Source: Myxococcales bacterium
Lineage (GTDB): Bacteria > Myxococcota_A > Polyangia > Haliangiales > Haliangiaceae
Direction: 5' to 3'
NCBI GenBank assembly: GCA_947483555.1
Contig: CANKMW010000033.1
Coordinates: 18,703-82,702, forward strand
DNA: 64,000 nt
Part shown: in pieces, positions 11,484 through 18,776 of the stretch
Layout: the number at the start of each line of letters is the position of its first letter
Numbering within the stretch: the stretch's first letter is position 1
Made by a program: the position numbers and the translations under genes
The notes under the pieces: model-generated
Databases searched by the model: none
What the model saw: only the letters and a program-made list of their open reading frames with translations
Told to the model about the DNA's origin: nothing

Positions 11484-12002
11484 CTATTCGTCGCTCGACT
11501 CGCCGGCGCTGGCGTCGGGCGGCGGCCCGGCCGACTTGTGCGTGAACGGTCGGGGTCGGGTCAGACCGGCCGCCCCGGCGACCGGCGCCTTGGCCTGGAC
11601 CAGCACCTTGCGCCCGACCGCGAAGAACACCGTCATCCGGCCCAGCTCGATGCTCTCGACCACGCCCTGGCCGAACGTCGGGTGATCGACCCGCTCACCG
11701 ACCGCGAACAGCTCGGTCGCCTTGTAGGTGCGCACCGCCTTGCTGAGATCGGCGGGCACGGCCGGGGTGTCGAACCGCTGCACCACCCGTTGCTCGCGCG
11801 CCGGCCGCGGCTTGGTGGCGGTCGCCGAGCGACGACCGGGCGCGACCACCGCCTTGTTCGGATGCTTGTAGCGGTGCTGAGCACCGCACTCCTTGCACAG
11901 GACGCGGACGATGTCTTCGCCCACCTTGGCCACGACGACGTGCCAGACGTCACCGCACTTGCTGCACAACGCTTCGATGTCTGCGCCGGTTGGCACGCTC
12001 AT
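11484..12002 (-). CDS. Zinc-ribbon protein with UvrD/CarD-like C-terminal segment
   Basis: 172 residues. The N-terminus has two Cys pairs, CSKCGDVW near residue 13 and CKECGAQH near residue 36, forming a probable zinc ribbon. After a basic linker, residues about 105-145 (VGERVDHPTFGQGVVESI and VTVFFAVGRKVLV-like) resemble the small beta domain at the C-terminus of UvrD/PcrA helicases or a CarD-type RNA-polymerase-binding domain. This suggests contact with a nucleic-acid machine, but it is inference. ATG 12002 is preferred over ATG 12020 because TATGAT ends 9 nt upstream. It is divergent from the GNAT gene and probably co-transcribed with the propeller gene. Confidence 0.75.
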   Translation of the reverse strand: MSVPTGADIEALCSKCGDVWHVVVAKVGEDIVRVLCKECGAQHRYKHPNKAVVAPGRRSATATKPRPAREQRVVQRFDTPAVPADLSKAVRTYKATELFAVGERVDHPTFGQGVVESIELGRMTVFFAVGRKVLVQAKAPVAGAAGLTRPRPFTHKSAGPPPDASAGESSDE

Positions 12003-12011
12003 GAGTGTTCC

Positions 12012-12021
12012 ATCATACACT
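12012..12021. promoter_or_regulatory. Overlapping divergent -10 boxes
   Basis: Within ten bases, TATGAT reads leftward (12017-12012, 9 nt before ATG 12002) and TACACT reads rightward (12016-12021, 10 nt before ATG 12032). Polymerases on the two promoters would exclude one another. Confidence 0.45.
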
Positions 12022-12031
12022 GGCAGGCACG

Positions 12032-12571
12032 ATGAGCGCTGTTCGACTGCGTCCGCTTGCCGAGAGCGACGTCGACCACATCATGACCTGGGTGAACGAT
12101 CCGGAGATCATCGGCAACATCGCGGCGTTCTCGGGCCACGCCTTCACGCGCGACGACGAGCTCGCGTACGTCCGCCGAACCCTGGCGTCGAAGAGCGACC
12201 TGGTGTTCTCGATCGAGGAGGTCGCGACCGGACGCTACCTCGGCCAGACCGGGATCCACCAGATCCACGATCGCAGCAAGGTCGCGCGCCTGGCCTGCAT
12301 CGTCGCGGCGCGCGGCGACATGGGCAAAGGCTTCGGGACCGGCGCCATTCGCCTGCTGCTCGATCACGCGTTCGGACCGCTCGGGTTGCACAAGACCTGG
12401 TTGATGGTGTTCTGCCACAACGAACGCGGGCGCCGGATCTACGGCAAGCTCGGCTTCGTCGAGGAGGGCGTGCTGCGCGAGGAGTACTTCCACGACGGCG
12501 CCTGGTTCGACATGGTGCGGATGAGCATGCTGGCGCGCGAGTGGGCCACCCGGCGCGCCGGCGCGGGGTGA
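12032..12571 (+). CDS. GNAT-family N-acetyltransferase (RimJ/RimL type)
   Basis: 179 residues spanning one GNAT fold of the RimJ/RimL type: RLRPLAESDVDHIMTWVNDP at the N-terminus, the acetyl-CoA loop MGKGFGTGAIRLLLDHAF near residue 92, and a C-terminal NERGRRIYGKLGF then EGVLREEYFHDG. That last pattern is typical of enzymes that acetylate protein N-termini, aminoglycosides or small amines; the substrate is unknown. The ATG at 12032 follows a TACACT box by 10 nt. It converges on a lipoprotein gene after 16 nt. Confidence 0.9.
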   Translation: MSAVRLRPLAESDVDHIMTWVNDPEIIGNIAAFSGHAFTRDDELAYVRRTLASKSDLVFSIEEVATGRYLGQTGIHQIHDRSKVARLACIVAARGDMGKGFGTGAIRLLLDHAFGPLGLHKTWLMVFCHNERGRRIYGKLGFVEEGVLREEYFHDGAWFDMVRMSMLAREWATRRAGAG

Positions 12572-12587
12572 TCGGCCGCGGCGCCGA

Positions 12588-13514
12588 TCACGGCAGGCAG
12601 ACGCCGTACGTGGTCCCGCCGACGACCAGCCCGGGTGCACCGAAGCCGGTGCACGTGGTGCCGGCCAGGCTCGCGCACTCGTTGCCACCGGTGGTGAGGT
12701 TGCAGGTCCGGCGGCAGCGGGTGAGCGCGTTGGAGGTCGAGCACAGGGTGTCGCTGGCGCAGGTCGAGTCGTTGGCGCAGGTGGTGCCGTGGGTGCCGGC
12801 GCCCGGGGTGGTGCAGTCGACGATGTCGCGCGCCACGCCGCCGGTGAGGGTGTTCGTGATCGTGAAGAAGCCGCACTTCATGCCGGTCGGACAGCCGCCG
12901 GCAGCGCTGTTGACCGGGTTGCAGTTCGACGAGCAGGTGGTGGCACCCGCGATCGTCATCGCGCCGTTCATGAGCTGGATCACGCACTGGCCGCGGGGCT
13001 GGCCACAATCGCTCGTGGCGTCGCAGTACCTCTCGCAGGTCGCGCTGGCGCCAGCGCCGACACAGACGTAACCGGCGGCGCAGTAGCTCGACTGGGCCTG
13101 CGGCGGATTGCCGCTGAAGCAGGTGCTGGTCTCGGTCCCGGCCTGGTTCACGGCCCGGCACGAGGTGCCGACCAGATCGGTGAAGTCGAGGTCGCACACC
13201 AGCGGCGACGTGCAACCGCACTGCTGGTGCAGATCGCACGGGCTGGTCGGGCAGGTGTTGGCATCGGTCGCGGCGTCGGTCGGCGCATCGAGGCCCGGCG
13301 CGTCGACCGCGCTGTCGATGCCGGCGCCGTCGATGCCGGCGCTGTCGACGCTCGACGAGTCGACCGCGGCGCCGTCGGTCTCGAGATCGGCATCGGCGGT
13401 GTCGGCAGCGTCCGGATCATCGTCGCTGGCGTCGACCGCGCTGCCGCCGGGCCGCGAGCTCGCACAGGCGCACAGCAACACCAGCGCGATGACCGAGAGC
13501 CGTGGGAACGACAT
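12588..13514 (-). CDS. Cys-rich lipoprotein of unknown function
   Basis: 308 residues. A short signal peptide ends in a lipobox (VLLCAC, Cys near residue 17-19), so the protein is probably lipid-anchored and exported. Residues about 25-85 are an Asp/Ala/Ser-rich low-complexity linker, a style common in myxobacterial lipoproteins. The rest is Cys-rich (about 25 Cys) with repeated modules such as CDLHQQCGC, CERYCDATSDCG and CANDSTCASD, which should be disulfide-bonded outside the cell. No enzymatic motif is visible. Similar Cys-rich segments occur in the large fused protein at 18.8-22.7 kb. Confidence 0.78.
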   Translation of the reverse strand: MSFPRLSVIALVLLCACASSRPGGSAVDASDDDPDAADTADADLETDGAAVDSSSVDSAGIDGAGIDSAVDAPGLDAPTDAATDANTCPTSPCDLHQQCGCTSPLVCDLDFTDLVGTSCRAVNQAGTETSTCFSGNPPQAQSSYCAAGYVCVGAGASATCERYCDATSDCGQPRGQCVIQLMNGAMTIAGATTCSSNCNPVNSAAGGCPTGMKCGFFTITNTLTGGVARDIVDCTTPGAGTHGTTCANDSTCASDTLCSTSNALTRCRRTCNLTTGGNECASLAGTTCTGFGAPGLVVGGTTYGVCLP

Positions 13515-13607
13515 CCCGGCATCGTCGTCGGCCCGCCGGTGGAGCGCAAGGCTCTCCCGACCGCGCCCCGAGGCGTTGTGCAAGTACGCACAGCCACGAA
13601 GGTTTGG

Positions 13608-13613
13608 TAGGCT
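13608..13613 (+). promoter_or_regulatory. -10-like TAGGCT, 6 nt before ATG 13620
   Basis: The hexamer spacing fits a leaderless mRNA for the TPR-SUFU gene. No convincing -35 was seen. Confidence 0.45.
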
Positions 13614-13619
13614 GCGCGG

Positions 13620-14543
13620 ATGGGTCTCGCGGCTGCTGACCAGCTGACGGCGGAGGGCAACGCGCTCTTCCAGCGCCACGAGTACATCACCGCCCTGGCG
13701 CGGTTCGAGCGGGCGGCGGCGATCTTCCCGTCGCATCACCAGGCGTGGAAGGGCCTCGGCCACTGCCTGCTGTGCCTGGCGCGACCCGGTGAAGCGGCGC
13801 GCGCCTTCGACCAGGCGATCGGCTTGCGGCCCGACAGCGCGACCGCGCTGTGGGGAGGTGCGCTCGCGCACGCCGATCTCGGCCACCGCGTCGTGGCGCA
13901 GAACTATCTCAAGCGGGTGCTCGCCCTGCAGCCGACCTGGCTCGAGCTGGCGCTGTCGGTCCCGGCGCTGGCTGCGTTCCTGCAGCTCTCGGCTCGCGCT
14001 GGCGAGCTCATGCGCACGGCGCTCGGCGTCTCGAGCGCGCGCGCGTATCGACACACCGGCGATGCCGCCCGGTCGATCGACGTCGCGCGCTTCGCCGACG
14101 TTCCGGAGCCGGGCCTGGTGACCTACGGCTCGCTGGGGCTGTCGAACGTCGAGTGGCCCGACGGACGTCCGCGCCTCGAGGTGTTGCTGGCCTGTGTCCA
14201 GGACGGACCCGCGGCGCCGCAGATCGTCGCCAACGCGGTGTTCCATGTGATGGACTCCAGCTTCTATCCGGCGCCCGGGACGATGGTGCGCGATCTGGTC
14301 GGCGTGATCGGCGCCGGCGACCTTTCGCAGCGGTTGCCGCACGCCTACTTCAGCGTGCCGCGGCGCTGGCGCCTGCGCCTGCCGCTCGACGAGGGCCCCC
14401 CGGCCATCACGCTCACGATGGTGGTGCCAGTGAGCGAGGGCGAGTATCAGTACTGGAGGACGCACGGCGACGACGCGCTCGAGGCGAGGTTCGCGGCGGT
14501 CTCGATGGAGCCGGCCGACCTGCGCCGCGCCAGCGTGGTCTGA
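13620..14543 (+). CDS. TPR protein with C-terminal suppressor-of-fused (SUFU)-like domain
   Basis: 307 residues. The first 110 form about three tetratricopeptide repeats (AEGNALFQRHEYITALARFE, WKGLGHCLLCLARPGEAARA, WGGALAHADLGHRVVAQNYL). Residues 160-307 resemble the bacterial SUFU domain, which is often found as an immunity or partner-binding module: a segment with PRLEVLLACVQDG, a hydrophobic strand AITLTMVVPVSEGEYQYWR and a C-terminal ALEARF helix. SUFU assignment is by pattern only. No toxin gene is visible next door. It ends 53 nt before tatB on the same strand. Confidence 0.7.
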   Translation: MGLAAADQLTAEGNALFQRHEYITALARFERAAAIFPSHHQAWKGLGHCLLCLARPGEAARAFDQAIGLRPDSATALWGGALAHADLGHRVVAQNYLKRVLALQPTWLELALSVPALAAFLQLSARAGELMRTALGVSSARAYRHTGDAARSIDVARFADVPEPGLVTYGSLGLSNVEWPDGRPRLEVLLACVQDGPAAPQIVANAVFHVMDSSFYPAPGTMVRDLVGVIGAGDLSQRLPHAYFSVPRRWRLRLPLDEGPPAITLTMVVPVSEGEYQYWRTHGDDALEARFAAVSMEPADLRRASVV

Positions 14544-14583
14544 AGCCCGCACCGCCGAGCCGAGTTTCTGCCACGCCTGGTGC

Positions 14584-14589
14584 TATGCT
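14584..14589 (+). promoter_or_regulatory. -10-like TATGCT, 7 nt before tatB ATG
   Basis: The box lies in the short gap after the TPR-SUFU gene and suggests that tatBC has its own, leaderless, promoter. Confidence 0.4.
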
Positions 14590-14596
14590 GCGGCCG

Positions 14597-15133
14597 ATGT
14601 TCGGCATGGGCATGACCGAGATCCTGGTGGTCCTCGTGATCGCCATGATCTTCCTCGGCCCGGAAAAGCTTCCGGAGGCGGCGGCCAAGATCTCGAAGGG
14701 GATCCGCGACATCCGCCGGCAGCAGCGCGAGCTGACCAACACGATCGAGAACGACACCGAGATCGGCGGCGCGATCCGCGAGCTGAAGAGCGCGCTGCGC
14801 GGCGACGAGGTGCGACGGCCGCCGGTGCGGAAGCCGCCGCTGCCAGCCGCGGAGACCGCCGCCGCCGCGGGGACCGTGGTCGGGACCGAGACCGTGGCCG
14901 GGACCGCGACCGAAACCGCGACCGAAACCGTCGCCGTGGCCGGGACCGAAACCGTTGCCGGCGCCGAAACCGAAACCGCGACCGAAACCGCGACCGAAAC
15001 CGCGACCGAAACCGCGACCGAAACCGCGACCGAAACCGCGACCGGGACCGGCTCCGACCCCGCTGCCGATGCTGACGATCCCCTGCGGCTGATCCGACCC
15101 GCTCCGGGAACCGCCAAGCGCGACCATGGCTGA
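14597..15133 (+). CDS. tatB: Twin-arginine translocase subunit TatB with Thr/Glu-repeat tail
   Basis: TatB recognises twin-arginine substrates together with TatC at the inner membrane. The N-terminus MFGMGMTEILVVLVIAMIFL then GPEKLPEAAAKI is the classic TatA/B membrane helix, Gly-Pro hinge and amphipathic helix, and it is linked to tatC. Residues about 85-160 are an unusual Ala/Thr/Glu-rich tail encoded by a degenerate repeat, including six perfect 12-bp units that each encode TETA. 178 residues in all. ATG 14597 is preferred over ATG 14585 because the latter lies inside a -10-like box. The stop overlaps the tatC start by 8 nt. TatA versus TatB is inferred from context; no other tatA is in the window. 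Confidence 0.88.
   Translation: MFGMGMTEILVVLVIAMIFLGPEKLPEAAAKISKGIRDIRRQQRELTNTIENDTEIGGAIRELKSALRGDEVRRPPVRKPPLPAAETAAAAGTVVGTETVAGTATETATETVAVAGTETVAGAETETATETATETATETATETATETATGTGSDPAADADDPLRLIRPAPGTAKRDHG
14969..15040 (+). repeat. Six 12-bp tandem repeats inside tatB
   Basis: Six consecutive copies of accgaaaccgcg encode Thr-Glu-Thr-Ala six times. The unit is a multiple of three, so changes in copy number would lengthen the tail without a frameshift. Confidence 0.9.
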
Positions 15134-15911
15134 ACCGGCGGAATCCGAGCTCGACGATGGGCGCATGCCCTTTCTGGCCCACCTGCGCGAGCTGCGCATC
15201 CGGCTGCGCAACGCCGCCGCGTTCTTCCTGATCGGGTTCGTGGGCGCATGGTTCTTCGCCGAGGACATCTACGCCTGGCTGCGGGTGCCGCTCGAGGACG
15301 CCTGGGCGCAGCACTCCGACCGCCTCGGCAAGGACATCACGATGCACTTCGGCTCCATCGTCGAGCCGTTCTGGGTCTACATCTCGGTCGCGCTGTGGGC
15401 GGGCATCTTCGTGTCGAGCCCGTTCAGCTTCTTCCAGATCTGGAAGTTCGTCGCGCCCGGACTCTACAAGCGCGAACGCAGCACCGGCGTGGTGTTCGCG
15501 ATCGCGTCGGCGATCTGCTTCATCAGCGGCGCGGCGTTCTGTTACTACTTCGTGCTCGAGCAGCTGTTCGTGTTCCTGCTCAGCTACGCCAACGAGAAGA
15601 CCCAGGCGACGCTGTTCCTGCGCGAGTACTTCGATCTCACCCGCAACATGATGCTGGCGTTCGGCGCCGTCTTCGAGCTGCCGGTGCTGATCTACTTCCT
15701 GGCCAAGATCGGCCTGGTCACGCACCGCGGCCTGTGGCGCTTCAATCGCTGGTTCGTGGTGATCGCGTTCATCGTCGGCGCCGTGCTGACGCCGTCGCCC
15801 GATGTCGTCACGCAGGTGATGATGGCGGTGCCGATGATCATCCTCTACAACCTCTCGATCATCGTGGCGTGGGTGGTGGTGAGGAATCGAGAGAAGTCCG
15901 TCGCTGCCTGA
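15126..15911 (+). CDS. tatC: Twin-arginine translocase subunit TatC
   Basis: Polytopic receptor for folded Tat substrates. 261 residues with six predicted membrane segments and the family features MPFLAHLRELRIRLR near residue 15, EPFWVYISVALWAG, SPFSFFQIWKFVAPGLYKRE and the late segment ALTPSPDVVTQ-like (VLTPSPDVVTQVMMAVPM). The start overlaps the end of tatB, indicating translational coupling. Functional substrates in this window could include cofactor-bearing exported proteins, though none with an unmistakable RR signal was seen. The C-terminus is short and basic. Confidence 0.96.
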   Translation: MAEPAESELDDGRMPFLAHLRELRIRLRNAAAFFLIGFVGAWFFAEDIYAWLRVPLEDAWAQHSDRLGKDITMHFGSIVEPFWVYISVALWAGIFVSSPFSFFQIWKFVAPGLYKRERSTGVVFAIASAICFISGAAFCYYFVLEQLFVFLLSYANEKTQATLFLREYFDLTRNMMLAFGAVFELPVLIYFLAKIGLVTHRGLWRFNRWFVVIAFIVGAVLTPSPDVVTQVMMAVPMIILYNLSIIVAWVVVRNREKSVAA

Positions 15912-16083
15912 CCTACACGGCGGCTGATCTCACGCCATCACCATCGTTCTCGTCGAGCGAGCGGCTGTGAGGCGGCTTGCAACGGTTTCTCGTTAACACG
16001 ATTTTTCGGCGGCCTACATTGCGGTCGCGGGCAGCGCTTGCGAAGGATGACGCTGGGTCAATTACGACCGCACCGGAGGTACC

Positions 16084-17625
16084 ATGCGCATCTTCCAGCG
16101 TTCGACACTGCTCGTGTCATCCATGGCGTTGCTGGGAGGGGGATTGGGCGGCTGCACCGAGGCCGATAGCGACATCGACGATCTCGACCGTGTCACGGTG
16201 TTCGAACACGAGCTGTCGACGGCGCAGCAGCGCGGGCGCGACAACTGGTTCAACAAGACCTACGGCGGCGGCAAGTTCTTCGCGTTCCTCGCCGTCCATC
16301 CCGATCCGGCGAAACGGATCCGGGTCGCCTTCACGGAGATGATGAACACGCCGCGCGCGGATCGGTTCGCGCAATGGGGGCTGATCAACGATCCCGACTG
16401 CGCGGCCAACCCGGCGGGCGGTGCCGACCTCTGCGACGATCCCGCGGCCTCGGGCGTGGTCGGCATCCGCAAGGAGGCCGGTCCCGGCGGCAGCACGATC
16501 TTCGGCGTCGCCTGCGCGTCGTGTCACGCCGGCTTCGATCCCAACGATCCTCCCGACGATCCGGCCGAGCCGACGTGGAGCGAGATCCACCCGACCATCG
16601 GCAACCAGTACGCCAAGTTCGGTCGCATGTTCAGCCACAACCTGGCGGCGACCGACGCCCGCCGGTTGATGTTCGCGGCCTGGCCTGATGGTGCAGTCGA
16701 CACCACCGCGCTGTTCAACGACAACATCATGAACCCGGGCGTGGTCACCGCGTTCTGGGACCAGAAGAAGCGGGCCGCGTTCGACATCGGCACCGGCCAC
16801 GACGAGATCCGCAACGGCCAGGGCGGAGAAGACGACGCCGGTGGCGCGCTCGCCTCGATTCGCGTCTACACCAACATCGGGGTGTGCTTCGCCGAGTGCG
16901 TCGCGCCGCGCGCCGACCGCCCCAACCCCGCCGCACCGATCGACCTCGACCAGTGCCGGCGCGACTGCCCCGACTTCCCGCCCCAGACCGACCTCGACGA
17001 CATGGGCGACTTCCTGCGCTCGGTGCGCGCGCCCCAGTACCCTGGGCACCCGCACCAGGTGCTCACGTACATTCGCGGCGGGCTGGCGTTCGCCGGCACG
17101 TGCAGCGGTTGCCATGTCGTCCACGGTGACGGCCGCAAGGTCTACAGCAACGACGAGATCAACCCGATGGACGCGCAGAGCACCAACACCTGCCGCGCGC
17201 GGTCGACGAACTGGGACACCGGCAAGCTGTGGGCGGCGTTCTCGTCGGACGTGTTCAAGGCCCGCGGCTTCAAGGGCTACCGGACCATGCCGCTGACCGG
17301 CGTGTGGTCGACGACGCCGTTCCTCCACAACCAGTCCGTGGGTCCGTGGGCGACGGCCGGCGCCTCGCCGTCCGAGCGCGCCGTGGCCTACGAGGCCGCG
17401 ATGAACGAGCTGATGAGCACGACGCGGGTACCGAAGGTCCACACGCTGCCGATCGCGCTAGGACCGTTTCCGGCCGGCACGCCGCTGACGTACGTGTTCT
17501 CGCGCGACCCCGCGACGGGCGCGCTGCTGTGTGACGACGCGGTCGAGAACCGCGGTCACACCTACGGCGCCGAGCTGTCGCCGGCAGCCAAGGCGGCCTT
17601 GACCTACTGGCTCAAGTACCAGTAG
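16084..17625 (+). CDS. Di-haem c-type cytochrome lipoprotein (RoxA / cytochrome c peroxidase-like)
   Basis: 513 residues. A signal peptide ends in a lipobox (GLGGC, Cys near residue 24). Two haem c attachment sites are present, CASCH near residue 143 and CSGCH near residue 340, each in a separate half. The C-terminal TGVWSTTPFLHNQSVG resembles the conserved region of MauG/CcpA-type di-haem peroxidases and rubber-oxygenase (RoxA)-type proteins. It is therefore probably a periplasmic or surface oxidoreductase; the substrate is unknown. A strong GGAGG site lies 5 nt before the ATG. Several extra Cys (about residue 265-300) are not in haem motifs. Confidence 0.85.
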   Translation: MRIFQRSTLLVSSMALLGGGLGGCTEADSDIDDLDRVTVFEHELSTAQQRGRDNWFNKTYGGGKFFAFLAVHPDPAKRIRVAFTEMMNTPRADRFAQWGLINDPDCAANPAGGADLCDDPAASGVVGIRKEAGPGGSTIFGVACASCHAGFDPNDPPDDPAEPTWSEIHPTIGNQYAKFGRMFSHNLAATDARRLMFAAWPDGAVDTTALFNDNIMNPGVVTAFWDQKKRAAFDIGTGHDEIRNGQGGEDDAGGALASIRVYTNIGVCFAECVAPRADRPNPAAPIDLDQCRRDCPDFPPQTDLDDMGDFLRSVRAPQYPGHPHQVLTYIRGGLAFAGTCSGCHVVHGDGRKVYSNDEINPMDAQSTNTCRARSTNWDTGKLWAAFSSDVFKARGFKGYRTMPLTGVWSTTPFLHNQSVGPWATAGASPSERAVAYEAAMNELMSTTRVPKVHTLPIALGPFPAGTPLTYVFSRDPATGALLCDDAVENRGHTYGAELSPAAKAALTYWLKYQ

Positions 17626-17634
17626 CGCGTCGCA

Positions 17635-17650
17635 GCCGGCAGCTGCCGGC
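17635..17650. terminator. 16-bp perfect palindrome after the cytochrome gene
   Basis: GCCGGC-AGCT-GCCGGC begins 9 nt after the stop codon. No T-tract follows, so a termination role is only possible. Confidence 0.35.
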
Positions 17651-17673
17651 ACTGAATCCGCTACGCGTTGCGT

Positions 17674-17703
17674 CGGAGCACCGGCCGATGGCACGGTGCT
17701 CCG
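17674..17703 (+). promoter_or_regulatory. Perfect hairpin touching the lipase start codon
   Basis: CGGAGCACCG (17674-17683) and CGGTGCTCCG (17694-17703) form a 10-bp stem with a 10-nt loop. Its last base is immediately before ATG 17704. It could be a translational control stem or an operator. Confidence 0.4.
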
Positions 17704-18747
17704 ATGCAGCTCGCGATCGCGATCGCCGTCGCCGTGCTGGGCACGCAGGTGAGCGTGGGCGTGATCTGGTGGTGCTGGCGTGCTTCGACTCCGCCGCTTC
17801 GCGGCGTCGCTCAGCACGAACGGGACCCGGCGTTCACCGGCAACGGGCATCATGCTCCGTGCAACGGGCCCCACGCTCCGCGCAACGGGCCCCACGCTCC
17901 GTGCACCGGGCACCATGCTCCGTTCACCCTGAGCGAGCCGCGAAGCGGCGAGTCGAAGGGTGCGCCGGCGGACCGGCCGACCACCGCGGTCGTGCTGGTC
18001 CACGGCTTCCTCGGTTTCGGCTCGCTCGGGATCGGGCGGGCGCGCATCCACTACTTCCGCCGCGTGGCGCGCCGGCTCGAGGCCCGCGGGCTCGACGTGA
18101 CGGTCGCACGCTTGCCGGCGCTGGGCGGCACACCCGCTCGCGGCCACGCGCTGCTCGCCCACCTCGACCGCCTGTCCCACGACCACGTGGTGATCGTCGC
18201 CCACAGCCTCGGTGGCCTCGACGCGCGGTGGGCGCTGGCCAACGGAGGTGCCGGCCGGGTCCGCGCCGTGGTCACGATCGGCACCCCGCACCACGGCACG
18301 CCGATCGCCGACGCCTTCGCGCGCGGTCCGGCGGCGGCGCTTCGCCGCGCCCTGGCCCGCCTCGGTCTTGGCAGCGACGCCATCGACTGGCTCACCACCG
18401 AGCGGCTGGTCGCCTTCAACCGCGACACCCCGGATGTCCCCGGCGTCACCTACGCCAGCATCGTGGCGGCGACCGCAGACGGTCGACGCGTCCACCCGCT
18501 GCTGCGACCGACCCACGCCTTCCTCGCCGCCCATGGACCCAGTGATGGCGTGGTGCCGGGCTGGTCGCAGGCGTGGGGCAACGTGATCGCGACCGCCGAG
18601 ATCGATCACTGGGCGCAGGTTGGCTGGTCGAGCGGGTACGACGCCGCCGCGCTCGTCGAACGGGCGCTCGAATCCGTGCGCGCGCTGCCGCCCGCCGTCG
18701 CGCCCTACCAGCTGGCCGCCGCGGCGGTCGCCGCCGACCCGGCCTGA
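17704..18747 (+). CDS. Membrane-anchored lipase / alpha-beta hydrolase with repeat-derived linker
   Basis: 347 residues. An N-terminal membrane anchor (about residues 2-23) is followed by a linker, residues 26-90, encoded by two inverted REP-like repeats and four 21-bp tandem units. The hydrolase domain starts near residue 92: VLVHGFLGFGSLG (oxyanion loop), nucleophile elbow AHSLGG near residue 168, Asp in GPSDGVVP and His in IDHWAQVGW. This resembles triacylglycerol lipases. The linker carries copies of GPHAP. The ATG at 17704 is chosen because it begins the anchor. If the repeats are a recent insertion, they stayed in frame. Confidence 0.82.
   Translation: MQLAIAIAVAVLGTQVSVGVIWWCWRASTPPLRGVAQHERDPAFTGNGHHAPCNGPHAPRNGPHAPCTGHHAPFTLSEPRSGESKGAPADRPTTAVVLVHGFLGFGSLGIGRARIHYFRRVARRLEARGLDVTVARLPALGGTPARGHALLAHLDRLSHDHVVIVAHSLGGLDARWALANGGAGRVRAVVTIGTPHHGTPIADAFARGPAAALRRALARLGLGSDAIDWLTTERLVAFNRDTPDVPGVTYASIVAATADGRRVHPLLRPTHAFLAAHGPSDGVVPGWSQAWGNVIATAEIDHWAQVGWSSGYDAAALVERALESVRALPPAVAPYQLAAAAVAADPA
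17780..17823. repeat. REP-like palindrome inside the lipase gene, copy 1
   Basis: Contains TTCGACTCCGCCGC, then GCGGCGTCGCTCAGCACG, forming a long GC stem. It is inverted relative to the copy at 17921 and is translated in frame. Confidence 0.75.
17839..17922 (+). repeat. Four 21-bp tandem repeats inside the lipase gene
   Basis: Four units of 21 bp encode seven-residue repeats ending in HAP (residues about 46-73). Units 2 and 3 differ at one base. They lie between two inverted REP-like copies. Confidence 0.85.
17921..17964. repeat. REP-like palindrome inside the lipase gene, copy 2
   Basis: Contains CCTGAGCGAGCCGCGAAGCG then GCGAGTCGAAGGG, nearly the same as the copy at 63715. It is the inverse of the copy at 17780. 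Confidence 0.8.
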
Positions 18748-18776
18748 TCATCGGCCGGCGGCGGCGCTGGGTCTCG

